From assembly GCA_012960755.1 (NCBI GenBank), contig DUAT01000007.1:1-46783 (forward strand): 46,783 bases of DNA, in the 5' to 3' direction. Source of the stretch: Gammaproteobacteria bacterium. Lineage in GTDB: Bacteria > Pseudomonadota > Gammaproteobacteria > Pseudomonadales > Azotimanducaceae_A. Position numbers and translations under genes: made by a program. Shown here one piece after another: positions 34,518 to 42,674 of this stretch (the stretch's first letter is position 1; each line of letters opens with the position of its first letter). The notes under the pieces were generated by a model that was not told where the DNA came from, ran no database searches, and was given only the letters and a program-made list of their open reading frames with translations.

Positions 34518-35075
34518 TTAATTCTTATATTTCTCTAATTGTCCGCTTTTCAGAACTTGCCAGCCAATCTCTGTCTCGCCCAACTCCGCTGCCACATAGG
34601 CAGTATTTTCCGTGATGGTGACGCTAAGGTTCATGGTTCGTTGCACCAGTGCAGCCAGGGCTTGAACGTCAACCCACTGAAGTCGATAAACCCACAATTC
34701 TAGGTTCATCAGTTTTTCTTCCAATTGACCCCACCAAACGTCAGATTTTGTATTCAAGCTATAAATCTTGACGTTCTTCGATGAACGAACGGCTTTTTTA
34801 ATTCGATCCAATGAAGGTTCGCCGACATCTACCCAAAGAGACAGCTGACCGTCCAGTGTGTGTTGCCAGAGGTCAGGCTGGTCTATAGCGCTGACGCCCT
34901 TGGTGAACTGCAGTTGTTCATGTGCGTCAATGCAGTAAGCCAGGACACGAACCATCATTCGTTCAACAGATTCAGAGGGGTGTTGTGCCACAGTCAAATT
35001 GAGCGTTTCGTATTGACTACGGTCCAGATCAGACAGGTCGATGGTGAGTTTATAGATCGTTGGTTTTAGAGCCAT
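34518..35075 (-). CDS. yaeQ: YaeQ family protein
   Basis: A 185-residue YaeQ protein. It begins MALKPTIYKLTIDLSDLDRS and continues YETLNLTVAQHPSESVERMM, the signature start of the family. KNVKIYSLNTKSDVWWGQLE lies near residue 105 and a PD-(D/E)xK-like fold core is expected. E. coli YaeQ suppresses RfaH loss in haemolysin expression by an unknown mechanism. GAGGG precedes the ATG at 35075; the upstream ATG at 35156 adds 27 residues with no family match. It is the most conserved single-copy-type gene here, in a gap-rich setting. Confidence 0.92.
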   Translation of the reverse strand: MALKPTIYKLTIDLSDLDRSQYETLNLTVAQHPSESVERMMVRVLAYCIDAHEQLQFTKGVSAIDQPDLWQHTLDGQLSLWVDVGEPSLDRIKKAVRSSKNVKIYSLNTKSDVWWGQLEEKLMNLELWVYRLQWVDVQALAALVQRTMNLSVTITENTAYVAAELGETEIGWQVLKSGQLEKYKN

Positions 35076-35600
35076 AGACGCCCTCAAGTGACGGATGAAC
35101 TGGGTGGGCACTGTAGCACGCAAGCAAGTGCTGTGAATTGGTTTAATCGAGCTCAAGAATCATCTTGTTTGATCACAAAGACATCTCTGTTAGCGCCTTC
35201 AGGCGCAGGCTTCACTGAATCGAAGTAAGCAGACTCGAGAATAGAAATCAGAAAGTGCCTTTTCCCGAGGTTTAAAAAAAATGTTCAACGAGAATTTTGG
35301 AATCCTAGTTCCAGAGGGGTTTTTTCTGGAATGTAAATGATGACATTAAGTACTGACCTTAATATATATTATCTGATGGCGATTTGACGTTCATGGAGCC
35401 AAGACCCGTGTTCGGGCCAGGATTGGGACATCATGATAAGGGTCCATGGGCCTACTCACTGAAGAGAGATAGGCTCTTGATAATAGCCGGGAACACGACC
35501 CGAGAAGTCATACTCTACCAGTGAACCGAGCGGAGTTTCGTTTAAAATTGGTCGGGCAAACTCGCTGAGCAAAAAGATTAAGGCTACATTAAATTAATCA
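35076..35600. other. Gap with no recognised gene
   Basis: An inverted repeat-like pair (CCCGTGTTCGGGCC near 35408, CGGGAACACGACCCG near 35489) spans about 100 bp. No protein or RNA family was recognised; it could be a structured untranslated region or a repeat. Confidence 0.3.
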
Positions 35601-35644
35601 ATTAAATAGTAAGTTGTCATCGTTAGTGTATTTAACTATTTAAT
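35601..35644. terminator. AT-rich inverted repeat at the 3' end of the small basic gene
   Basis: ATTAAATAGT (35601-35610) and ACTATTTAAT (35635-35644) are perfect complements with a 24-nt loop, immediately after the stop codon of the 32-residue gene. It may be a weak terminator. Confidence 0.45.
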
Positions 35645-35743
35645 TTAACGAGATTTTTTCTTCTCTTTTTTTGCTGCTCTCTTTTCTTTAAGTGTTTTAC
35701 CTTGTTTCTTTACGTTCTTTTTTTTGTCTAGACCTTTGGCCAT
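35645..35743 (-). CDS. Very small Lys-rich basic protein, 32 residues
   Basis: ATG at 35743 with TAGGAG at 35750-35755 opens a 32-codon frame: MAKGLDKKKNVKKQGKTLKE, then KRAAKKEKKKSR and TAA. Nearly half of the residues are Lys and there are no aromatic residues. Tiny MAKG-D-KKK-type proteins occur in various Gammaproteobacteria with unknown function; nucleic-acid binding is a natural guess. The strong ribosome-binding site and low-complexity but codon-consistent reading support translation. It is easily missed by annotation because of its length. Confidence 0.72.
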   Translation of the reverse strand: MAKGLDKKKNVKKQGKTLKEKRAAKKEKKKSR

Positions 35744-36030
35744 AAAATATCTCCTATTAATTGGACCTAAAGTAACACATGGATAGGGGGCTCAACACTC
35801 ATGTGAGGTTGCTTTCTCGGTTTGTCTGTTTCTGCAACAAGGAACCTCTCTAACCTACCCTTCTGATGGACAGTGCATTTGCTCGAAACTCGATTAAGAA
35901 CTTAAATAATGAAGTGGCGTCTTCAAAAACATTAACACACGGATCTATTCGACTGTTACTGAATTATCTTTATTCAGAGATCAGGATTGGTTCTGAAGCC
36001 ACAGTGGAGTATGAGCAGAGAGCAAAACCC

Positions 36031-36090
36031 TAGGTAGAAAAGTGTTCCATAGAGTTTAGTGCTACTGGTCCCATATGAGCTGACATCACA
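36031..36090 (+). repeat. Repeat family C, copy 2 (partial)
   Basis: TAGGTAGAAAAGTGTTCCAT, then CTACTGGTCCCATATGAGCT matches the second half of the copy at 36102-36195, about 103 bp further on, in direct orientation. Confidence 0.55.
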
Positions 36091-36101
36091 CTGGTACAGA
36101 A

Positions 36102-36195
36102 CCTGCTACTTGCAGGATAGACTGGAGCAAGCTTATGTAGGGAAGTGTCTCTTAGGATTATGCGCCAGTGGCCCCAAATGGGCTGACGACGTACA
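36102..36195 (+). repeat. Repeat family C, copy 3
   Basis: CCTGCTACTTGCAGGATAGA, then AAGTGTCTCTTAGGATTATG and CAGTGGCCCCAAATGGGCTG. It aligns block by block with 18720-18815 and is followed directly by the selenoprotein-gene 5' duplicate. Confidence 0.65.
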
Positions 36196-36199
36196 CTCA

Positions 36200-36270
36200 A
36201 CGCAGAATCGACTGCACAAGACTGAAGTACTACACAATGGTAAAACTGACCGATCTCCCCTACTACGAGC
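36200..36270 (+). pseudogene. Truncated duplicate of the 5' end of the GrdB-like selenoprotein gene
   Basis: GCAGAATCG...GAAGTACTACACAATGGT followed by AAAACTGACCGATCTCCCCT aligns over about 65 bp with 38238-38303. That covers the leader and first 10-12 codons of the intact gene (MVKLTDLPYYE here, MVRLTDLPDYE there). Beyond 36275 the similarity ends. It faces the exporter gene and cannot make a functional protein. Confidence 0.7.
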
Positions 36271-36384
36271 TTGTAGTTCAATCTGTTTGATCGGCAATAA
36301 ATTCATCGGTATGCCATGCTGCAGTGCCAAAATTACCCTTAGGTTTCACAAAGCGTTCTTTATTTTCTGCCGTTCTGCCCTGTC

Positions 36385-37404
36385 CTAACCCAGTACGTAC
36401 AACCCTGCCAGCGTAAGACCTGCCAGCCAGACGGTTTCCAAACTCATCAGCGCAACCGGGCCCCAACCTAGCGCCATCAGGCTTTTCAAGTTTGACTTCA
36501 GCCCGACTGCGGCAATAGCAGCGATAAGACAGTACTGAGACATCGCATTGGCAGAGCTTGATAACAATTCGGGAAGATCCATGAAGCTGTTGGCACAGGC
36601 AAAAATGAGGAATACCACAAGAAAACCGGGCAGTAGCGGCGGCCTTGCTTGCATTTCTTTTTTTGTTTTTCGATAAATCAGACCGACTATTAATACCACA
36701 GGTAACAGCAGTGAAACCCGAATAAGCTTGGTCACGGTCGCTACGTCACCGCTGGTTTCTGACACCGAATAACCTGCGCCGACCACCTGGGCAACATCAT
36801 GAATCGTGGCACCGATAAAAACGCCCGCCGCGGTATCTGATAAGCCAACAGACGTACTGACAATCGGATAAATAATCATAACCATGGTCGAAAGCGTTGT
36901 GACCCCTACTACTACAAAGGCCGTATCCCGATCCTTGTACTTGTCATTCGGCAACACCGCCGAAATTGCCAGCGCTGCTGACGCTCCGCATATTGCAACA
37001 GCACCGCTGGATAGAAGACCGAAGCGTTTATTCATTCCAGCCACACGGGCAATCATCACACCAAAGAAAATGGTTAGAATTACGCCGCCCAGGATAAGTG
37101 CCAACGTCTGCCAGCCCAACACCAATAAATCCGTAAAGGCAATTCTAAAACCCAGTAGGGCGATAGCAAATCGCAGGACAGTTCTGGCACAAAAATCAAT
37201 TCCCTCAGCCGATCTTTCATCCTCATAGATAAACCCGAGTGACAGGCCTAGCAGAAGTGCGAACAATAACGATGGCGCGCCATAGTGCTCGCCGAGGAAA
37301 CTGGCGGCGAAGCCCACAGTAAACGCGACCATCAAGCCTGGCAGCAAGCGCCGAAGCCGCGATTGCAATGCTGGAAAACCTGTTTCTATCGATGGCTTAT
37401 TCAT
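36385..37404 (-). CDS. YeiH/UPF0324-family putative sulfate (or organosulfonate) exporter
   Basis: A 339-residue membrane protein with about 10 hydrophobic helices, normal for the Cons_hypoth698/YeiH family. Signature regions are SLGFIYEDERSAEGIDFCAR, FAIALLGFRIAFTDLL, and the twin GAVAICGASAALAISAVLP and IGATIHDVAQVVGAGYSVS. Members are called putative sulfate exporters, and some are linked to sulfite or sulfonate metabolism; evidence is limited. Its start overlaps the TetR gene by 8 nt on the same strand, so they form one unit. The divergent neighbour pair includes a TauD-type dioxygenase, which releases sulfite in the classic case, so sulfur export is an attractive inference. Confidence 0.88.
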   Translation of the reverse strand: MNKPSIETGFPALQSRLRRLLPGLMVAFTVGFAASFLGEHYGAPSLLFALLLGLSLGFIYEDERSAEGIDFCARTVLRFAIALLGFRIAFTDLLVLGWQTLALILGGVILTIFFGVMIARVAGMNKRFGLLSSGAVAICGASAALAISAVLPNDKYKDRDTAFVVVGVTTLSTMVMIIYPIVSTSVGLSDTAAGVFIGATIHDVAQVVGAGYSVSETSGDVATVTKLIRVSLLLPVVLIVGLIYRKTKKEMQARPPLLPGFLVVFLIFACANSFMDLPELLSSSANAMSQYCLIAAIAAVGLKSNLKSLMALGWGPVALMSLETVWLAGLTLAGLYVLG

Positions 37405-37993
37405 GCGAAGTGAGCTTTGCCACAGCGAGTCTTAGCACACTGGTCGCCTTAGAGACGCCGAGCCCCTGATCTCGTCGCAGGCTAGTCCAATATTCAATAC
37501 CGAGTACGCCATCAATCACTTCAAATAGTACCTGATCCCGTACTATTTCCTTGGGCAGAACTTCCATCAGTCTTTTTCTTCTCCGATTCATCCCACTGTG
37601 CCCTTGAGATCCTGAAATCGATGCGCGGTACCGGCTCCAGATGGTAGAAATGTATAGCGGGAGCAGTGACTCAAAAACACGAACACGCCTTGTGATAACT
37701 ATCTGCATCTGGTCTCGCCAACTGCCGTCCGCCTGAGCGGGAAATGGTTCGTCCATAACAGCTGAGGCTTTGGTCTGTGCATCTTCGATCAGGCTTCGGT
37801 GTAGCGATTCCATGTCGCAAAAGTGCCGGAACAAAGTCCTTGTCGTGATGGTTGTCGCTTCGGCAATCTCGCGCGCCGTAGGATCTATCCTTCCTGCCAG
37901 AATCAATTCACGAGTAACCGTCAGAATCTTCTCACGCGTCACTGCAGTGCGTACTGCACGCCCATCTAACTTTTTCGCTTCGGCTTCACTCAT
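37397..37993 (-). CDS. TetR family regulator of the exporter/selenoprotein locus
   Basis: A 198-residue TetR-like regulator. TREKILTVTRELILAGRIDP leads to the helix-turn-helix AREIAEATTITTRTLFRHFC (about residues 40-59), a standard TetR domain after a 19-residue tail. The C-terminal domain is helical. It overlaps the downstream exporter gene and is divergent from the selenoprotein gene. A 19-bp palindrome lies 41 bp upstream of its start and may serve both directions. The ligand is unknown. The ATG at 37993 has only a weak ribosome-binding site. Confidence 0.9.
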   Translation of the reverse strand: MSEAEAKKLDGRAVRTAVTREKILTVTRELILAGRIDPTAREIAEATTITTRTLFRHFCDMESLHRSLIEDAQTKASAVMDEPFPAQADGSWRDQMQIVITRRVRVFESLLPLYISTIWSRYRASISGSQGHSGMNRRRKRLMEVLPKEIVRDQVLFEVIDGVLGIEYWTSLRRDQGLGVSKATSVLRLAVAKLTSHE

Positions 37994-38034
37994 TGATATG
38001 GCACTAATTGCATAATATTCGATGGTGTATTATT

Positions 38035-38053
38035 ATGTCACCAATAGTGACAT
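38035..38053. promoter_or_regulatory. Palindrome between divergent TetR and selenoprotein genes
   Basis: ATGTCAC (38035-38041), CAATA, GTGACAT (38047-38053). The position in the divergent intergenic region and the perfect 7-bp arms suit a TetR-type operator controlling both units. TATTATTATG-like AT-rich sequence adjoins it. Confidence 0.6.
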
Positions 38054-38272
38054 TTGTTTACGCCTGTGTCAATATTGTTCAATGAGCGTTACAACACCAG
38101 ACAGGATTACTGACACATCAAGACATGCACCAACCGTGCGGGTCCGCCTATTTTTTGCCTGCGCACCGCTGCTGCTAGCAACGCAAAGCAGCTGGTCTGC
38201 TTTTCATGTCCGGTGCTGCGGTGGAGCTTTAAGCAATGCAGGATCGGCATTACAAAACGGAAATACTGCACA

Positions 38273-39454
38273 ATGGTAAGACTGACCGACCTCCCCGACT
38301 ACGAACGCGAGCATCTACTGTCAAAAGCCGAGCCTCCTCTGGGACCACCAGCATGGACTCATCTCACCAAAGATCTAGCTGAACTACGCGTAGCGCTTAT
38401 CACCACGGCAGGCCTGCATTTTCGGGATGACCCTGCTTTCGAATTCATTGATTCAACCTTCAGGCCGATTTCAGGTAATGAAGATGCCAATAACCTTGTT
38501 ATGTCGCACAGCTCTGTCAACTTTGACAAAACCGGGTTCACCGAAGACTTGAATCTGGTTTTCCCAATTGATCGATTCCGCGAATTGGAAGCTGAAGGCA
38601 GGATCGGATCCCTGGCAGACGTTCACTACAGTTTTATGGGCGCAGGCCTGAATCCGGCTGCCTTTAAGCAAAGCGCATCTCAGGTTGCCGGTCTCCTCAA
38701 ACAGGACAAGGTCGACGCCGTATTCCTGACCCCTGTCTGACCCAATTGCACGCGCGCCGTGTGTGCGCTCAGCTACTTCCTCGAATGGGCAGGCCTTATG
38801 ACCACCGGTATCAGCCTGGTGCGAGAGAACACGATGAGTATGCAGCCTCCCCGTGCGCTCTGGGTAACCTTTCCGCTCGGTCGCCCTCTTGGCAAACCCG
38901 ATGATGCTGCGTTTCAACATCGCGTGATTGATGCTGCGCTCAACCTGTTAACAGAACCAAGTGGCCCGGTCCTCGCCGATTATCCGGAAGACGCCCCTCT
39001 GGTAGCTCTTAGTGACGCACCCGCCTGCCCTGTGTCGTTCAGCAAACCCGCCAAAGATACCGATTCCTGGAAGGCAGCATTGCTTGCCGAATTGCAAACC
39101 CTGACACCCTGGTATGATCTGGGAAAGCGCAGACGAGCCGGACGCACCCTAGTCGGCGTGTCAGGTTTTTCCATGGCTGAGAACATTGGCAAACTGGCCG
39201 ACCTGCTCGACAATGAAACGCTACCAGTCGCTGAACTCAACTGGTTCAAATGCGCCATAGAAGATGCCAAGGTTTTCTATATCGAAGCTCTGACTGCTCA
39301 ACCAGGTCGCTACAATCAGAACCAGATCGAGGCCCTATTCTGGCAAGAGACCACCCTGGGTACTGTGCTCCTCAAATTCAATGACATGTTTTTGGCCCAC
39401 ACTGAGCTGTCCTACATGGCCAGAATCATTGCTCCAAGAACGGTTTTAACATGA
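38273..39454 (+). CDS. GrdB-like selenoprotein (glycine/sarcosine/betaine reductase selenoprotein B family), Sec at residue 156
   Basis: Two open segments in the same frame are split only by TGA at 38738-38740. Read as selenocysteine they give a 393-residue protein. The N-terminal half has MVRLTDLPDYEREHLL, ALITTAGLHFRDDPAFEF, VMSHSSVNFDKTGFTEDLN, VFPIDRFRELEAEGRIGSLA and HYSFMGAGLNPAAF. The redox motif follows as VFLTPV-U156-PNC-TRAV, where Cys homologues have C-P-x-C. The C-terminal part (SLVRENTMSMQPPRALWVTF, FPLGRPLGKPDDAAFQHRV) is intact and family-like, so this is not a broken gene. A SECIS-like hairpin covers the UGA. The family is related to GrdB but occurs in aerobes, where the substrate is unknown. 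TauD follows 25 bp later, probably in one operon. Confidence 0.88.
38737..38772 (+). promoter_or_regulatory. Candidate bacterial SECIS element of the GrdB-like gene
   Basis: GCACGC (38748-38753) pairs with GTGTGC (38761-38766), and CTGA (38737-38740, containing the UGA) pairs with TCAG (38769-38772). This gives a hairpin with the Sec codon at its base and a loop starting 14-16 nt after the UGA. It is weaker than the AhpD-like element, and alternative GC-rich pairings exist. Confidence 0.5.
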
Positions 39455-39479
39455 ACGATACAAACCACCGGAATCTATC

Positions 39480-40322
39480 ATGAACATCGACCCCATCAGA
39501 CAGAACTTTGTCGCCGAGATATCAGACATCGACATTAGGTCGCTCACGAATGACGAGTTTGATCAGATTTATGAAGCCTGGCTCACCTTCGGCGTGCTCC
39601 GCATTCGTGGGCAACAGCTCAATGAAGACGAGCTACAGGCATTCAGCTCCCGATTTGGTCCACTGGAAGAAATTCCCATGGGCCGGTTGCCGGAATCAGA
39701 ACGAGTCAAGATCAAAAACCGTTATGTCACCCAACTCTCAAACATCATCCAGAACGGCAAACCCATCGGCGGACTCGGCAATGCGGAAGCCAGCTGGCAT
39801 TCCGATATGACCTATGTCGAGAACCCGCCTCCCGCCAGTGTCCTGCTTGGTATCGAGATACCAGACGAAGGCGGCGATACTTATTTTGCTGATCAGAACG
39901 CTGCACTTACCGCGATCCCGGTTGAGCTTGCGACTCGCTTGAAAGATTTTTCCATCAAGCACAATGCTGCACATACAAGCATCGGCAAACTTCGACCCGG
40001 CTTTGCACCCTTCGATGACCCTCGGAACGCGCCCGGCGCAAAGCACCCTGTTATTAGCACCCATCCTGAAACTGGCAAGCAGGCGCTGTACCTGGGACGC
40101 CGAGAATGGGCCTACATGCCGGGGCTTGAACTTGCGGAGAGCGAAGCACTGCTGGATGAAATCTGGTCTTATGCAGCTCTAACCGAGAACGTCTGGCAAC
40201 AACAATGGCAGCCCTTTGACCTGATCATCTGGGACAACCGTCGAGTGTTACATCGGCGCGATAATTTTGACCAGAATGCGCGCCGGTTGATGAAGCGCTG
40301 CCAGGTGCTCACCCGGTTGTAA
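39480..40322 (+). CDS. TauD/TfdA family Fe(II)/2-oxoglutarate dioxygenase
   Basis: A 280-residue dioxygenase with the iron triad H107-S-D109 (SWHSDMTY) and H258 (RRVLHRRDNF). The late Arg residues (ARRLMKRCQVL) could bind 2-oxoglutarate. MNIDPIRQNFVAEISDIDIR is the normal start. TauD cleaves taurine to sulfite and aminoacetaldehyde; relatives act on 2,4-D, carnitine precursors or alkyl sulfates, so the substrate is open. GGA lies 7 nt before the ATG. It follows the selenoprotein gene by 25 bp and is very likely cotranscribed. The divergent YeiH-type exporter suggests a sulfur-releasing reaction, by inference. Confidence 0.92.
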   Translation: MNIDPIRQNFVAEISDIDIRSLTNDEFDQIYEAWLTFGVLRIRGQQLNEDELQAFSSRFGPLEEIPMGRLPESERVKIKNRYVTQLSNIIQNGKPIGGLGNAEASWHSDMTYVENPPPASVLLGIEIPDEGGDTYFADQNAALTAIPVELATRLKDFSIKHNAAHTSIGKLRPGFAPFDDPRNAPGAKHPVISTHPETGKQALYLGRREWAYMPGLELAESEALLDEIWSYAALTENVWQQQWQPFDLIIWDNRRVLHRRDNFDQNARRLMKRCQVLTRL

Positions 40323-40342
40323 TCGCTATTCAACCGGACTGG

Positions 40343-40972
40343 CTAGAGTCGCAATACAAGTGCGACATTCTGTGCAACCGAGGCCATTAGAACCAACACC
40401 AGTAACACTGTAATAGGCGGGCGAATCGACGTGCTCATCATGATGCGCGTCGGGTAGGAGATCGTCCGCTCGATCGCAGCCAGTTTATAGATGTGCGCAT
40501 CGGCAAAGCCTGGGTCGACAATCAGCTCGACCAGGTCCCTGCGGCTTTTGTAACGCATCATCCCAGTCACGCCAAAACTCTCTTTGTTGTCGCCATTCCA
40601 GCTGTCGATATTACCGCCCACCGTTCTTGCCTGGAAAACGGGGTGACCGCCGCGCTTTAGCAGTGCCAAGGCAAAAGGGCCAAAATATTCTCCAACTAAC
40701 TTCGAAGCGCTCATCTTTTCACCCGATAAGGGATGGTCAACTTCGGCCTGATGAAGCTGGACGAGATTAAGCATGACAAACTCGCCGCCATCGTCTTGTT
40801 CGAGAAACTCGCGGAAAATTTCTGCATCTGTGTGCTCACTGCCTTCGATCTGATTGAAGGACACCATGAAAGCATCGACTTCCTCAGATGTTATTGGGCC
40901 ACGCCAATTGAAGTACCAAAACGAAAATATCGCGTAAACTATCGGCACCAGTATCCAGATTTTCCACATCAT
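40343..40972 (-). CDS. Membrane-anchored protein with a dimeric-barrel-like (DUF1330-like) domain
   Basis: A 209-residue protein with an N-terminal helix (IWILVPIVYAIFSFWYF) and a C-terminal helix (TVLLVLVLMASVAQNVALVL). Between them, DGGEFVMLNLVQL, YFGPFALALLKRGGHPVFQA and NIDSWNGDNKE resemble the DUF1330/dimeric alpha-beta-barrel pattern. This is a weak resemblance. Both termini in the membrane would place the domain on one face, probably periplasmic. Its start lies 2 nt from the stop of a decayed dehalogenase, suggesting a former operon. No function is assigned. Confidence 0.68.
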   Translation of the reverse strand: MMWKIWILVPIVYAIFSFWYFNWRGPITSEEVDAFMVSFNQIEGSEHTDAEIFREFLEQDDGGEFVMLNLVQLHQAEVDHPLSGEKMSASKLVGEYFGPFALALLKRGGHPVFQARTVGGNIDSWNGDNKESFGVTGMMRYKSRRDLVELIVDPGFADAHIYKLAAIERTISYPTRIMMSTSIRPPITVLLVLVLMASVAQNVALVLRL

Positions 40973-40973
40973 A

Positions 40974-41100
40974 TTAGAGCCCTTTCATTTCCTTGCCCTG
41001 TATAAAGTCACTCATCATTGTAGCGAGCTCGGGCCGGCTATCTTCCTGTAGAAAATGTACCGGCACCCTTGACTGTGACCTTGATCGCACCAGCTATGCA
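40974..41100 (-). pseudogene. C-terminal remnant of an alpha/beta hydrolase (haloalkane-dehalogenase-like)
   Basis: The minus strand reads KVTVKGAG, then after a one-base shift HFLQEDSRPELATMMSDFIQ and GKEMKGL before TAA. G-A-G-H-F-L-Q-E-D is the catalytic-His region of dehalogenase-type hydrolases. The shift lies between the Gly and the His. The nucleophile region is absent. The remnant sits only 2 nt upstream of the 40343-40972 gene and about 2.3 kb from an intact dehalogenase of different sequence. Confidence 0.6.
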
Positions 41101-41530
41101 TTCAAGACAAGGTGAATTACATCGACAAATGCAGCTGGCCGACCCTGCTGAATGAAAGACATTGAGGAAATCAACATCAATGACTTGTTTCGCCTTCGCA
41201 GCTGAAATACCGACCCAATGCTCGTCTGATGTCGCTGTCACCGCTGGCAGCAACAGTCGCTTTGTTTTTAGATTCCATGCTCTCGCCCGCTATCGCCGGT
41301 CCCTCAGTTAGGCCAGTGGATATACTCATTGCCTGGCACGAAGGTTTCCGTCCGGGTTTGGTCTCTCGCCGCTGTTATCTCTGCCACATACGGATAAAGT
41401 GGTTTTCGAGCAGTTGCCTGGTGCGCATCCAATAGCACCACTCATTCTCCGAGAATGCGTTCCCGTCAATTCAGGCTCCCCACAGCGCAATCGCTGTACC
41501 GCGTCTAACCCTGCCCTGCATTAATCAAAG
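41101..41530. other. 430-bp gap without a recognised gene
   Basis: Only short overlapping frames occur, none protein-like over its full length. It separates the dehalogenase remnant from the 3' end of the GST-like gene. Confidence 0.3.
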
Positions 41531-42568
41531 CTAGGAAGGTAACAGCAGCAATTCACATCCTGTACCTGCCAGGATATCGTCAACCTGATGCTGCTCATCA
41601 TCGTTGAGCTTCTGATATTCCTCGTTGATCCACTGCAGGCAACGGCCCTGGTAGGGAAAGGCCGGCTGCTGCCAGGGTTTCCCGTCAATGGTAGTTTCCA
41701 TTTGCGGCTCGCCGGCCTGTAATGCTCTGGCATTGGCCAGCAGCGCCGGCACATAAACTCTGCCAATTTCAGCGAGCAGATCACCCAGGACTTCTTTTAC
41801 CGCGTCCCTTGAAATCCAGCCGTCTTGCTCGCAGGCCTGCCCACTGAGATCATCAACAACATCTGTCCAGGCGAATACCCGGGGTGCCTGCTCCAGGCAG
41901 ATCGACATAGGTGTCGGATCAAATTTCGCCAACTGGGTCAGCTGCGCATAGATGCCGAAGTCAGCCGAAGCGGGTCGATCACCAAACACATAGGGTTGTC
42001 GCATAACCAGTCTATTCATGATGTCCAGAAAGCGAAGGTAGCTGGCCTCTATGACCGGTGCCGTCAGATCATTAGAACCAACCACATAGAGTCTTGAAAT
42101 CTGCCTTTTAGCGACAAACTCAGCTGCCTGCCGATGCTGCTCATCATCCATCTGCAGCCCTCGCCAGAGCGGTAGAATATCACCTGCCTTTCTAATATCG
42201 GCATCATAATACCAGCGATAGTGGAACATCGATTTAGTCAGCCATTCGTCGGCATAGTCCTCGACCAGGTAGTTGATGAATCCCAGCACCGGATCGGTCG
42301 GCAAGGTTTCTCTACCCGTGAACGCCTGCTCAAAGCGTCGAATCAGCGGCGTCGAATCGACAACGGCCTCCACCTCACCTTGCTCATTGGGCAGATAAAA
42401 GGTTGGCAGAAGGTCAACCTTGGGTGTCGGCAATCCCATCTTCCGAATCGAGTGATCGCCGATCAGCAATTCATAACATATATGGCGATAGCGCATGTAA
42501 GCCAGCATCTTGCGGGTATAGGGTGATCCGGGCGCGCCTTTCAATCGAAGTGGTTGGGTCAGGGACAT
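41531..42568 (-). CDS. Large glutathione S-transferase family protein
   Basis: A 345-residue protein with an N-terminal thioredoxin-like GST domain. It has KGAPGSPYTRKMLAYMRYR with the S-P-Y-T motif, then LLPTFYLPNEQGEVEAVVDS with cis-Pro and T-P-L for glutathione. A helical C-terminal domain contains YVFGDRPASADFGIYAQL, the GST N-cap region. It is much longer than the usual 200-230 residues because of an insert near 70-130 and a tail past 260. Close relatives are annotated only as GST-like. It diverges from the gene at 42675, about 106 bp away, so a shared control region is possible. Confidence 0.85.
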   Translation of the reverse strand: MSLTQPLRLKGAPGSPYTRKMLAYMRYRHICYELLIGDHSIRKMGLPTPKVDLLPTFYLPNEQGEVEAVVDSTPLIRRFEQAFTGRETLPTDPVLGFINYLVEDYADEWLTKSMFHYRWYYDADIRKAGDILPLWRGLQMDDEQHRQAAEFVAKRQISRLYVVGSNDLTAPVIEASYLRFLDIMNRLVMRQPYVFGDRPASADFGIYAQLTQLAKFDPTPMSICLEQAPRVFAWTDVVDDLSGQACEQDGWISRDAVKEVLGDLLAEIGRVYVPALLANARALQAGEPQMETTIDGKPWQQPAFPYQGRCLQWINEEYQKLNDDEQHQVDDILAGTGCELLLLPS

Positions 42569-42674
42569 ACTGGTATTCTCATTCCGAATTTGCTTTATAA
42601 TAATGCCTTACATTAATTTCTGCAATCTGATAACTTTAAACAGCTTATTAACAAAAACAAGAAGGTAATCGACC

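Noticed and set aside
36059..36388. 109-codon plus-strand gene
   Set aside because: The frame is made of repeat C and the selenoprotein 5' duplicate read in a random frame.
39452..39454. Second Sec codon at the end of the GrdB-like gene
   Set aside because: The frame after this TGA is not protein-like and runs into the TauD gene in another frame; it is the true stop.
41038..41253. 71-codon minus-strand gene
   Set aside because: Only its last eight residues or so match the dehalogenase remnant; the rest has no protein-like character.
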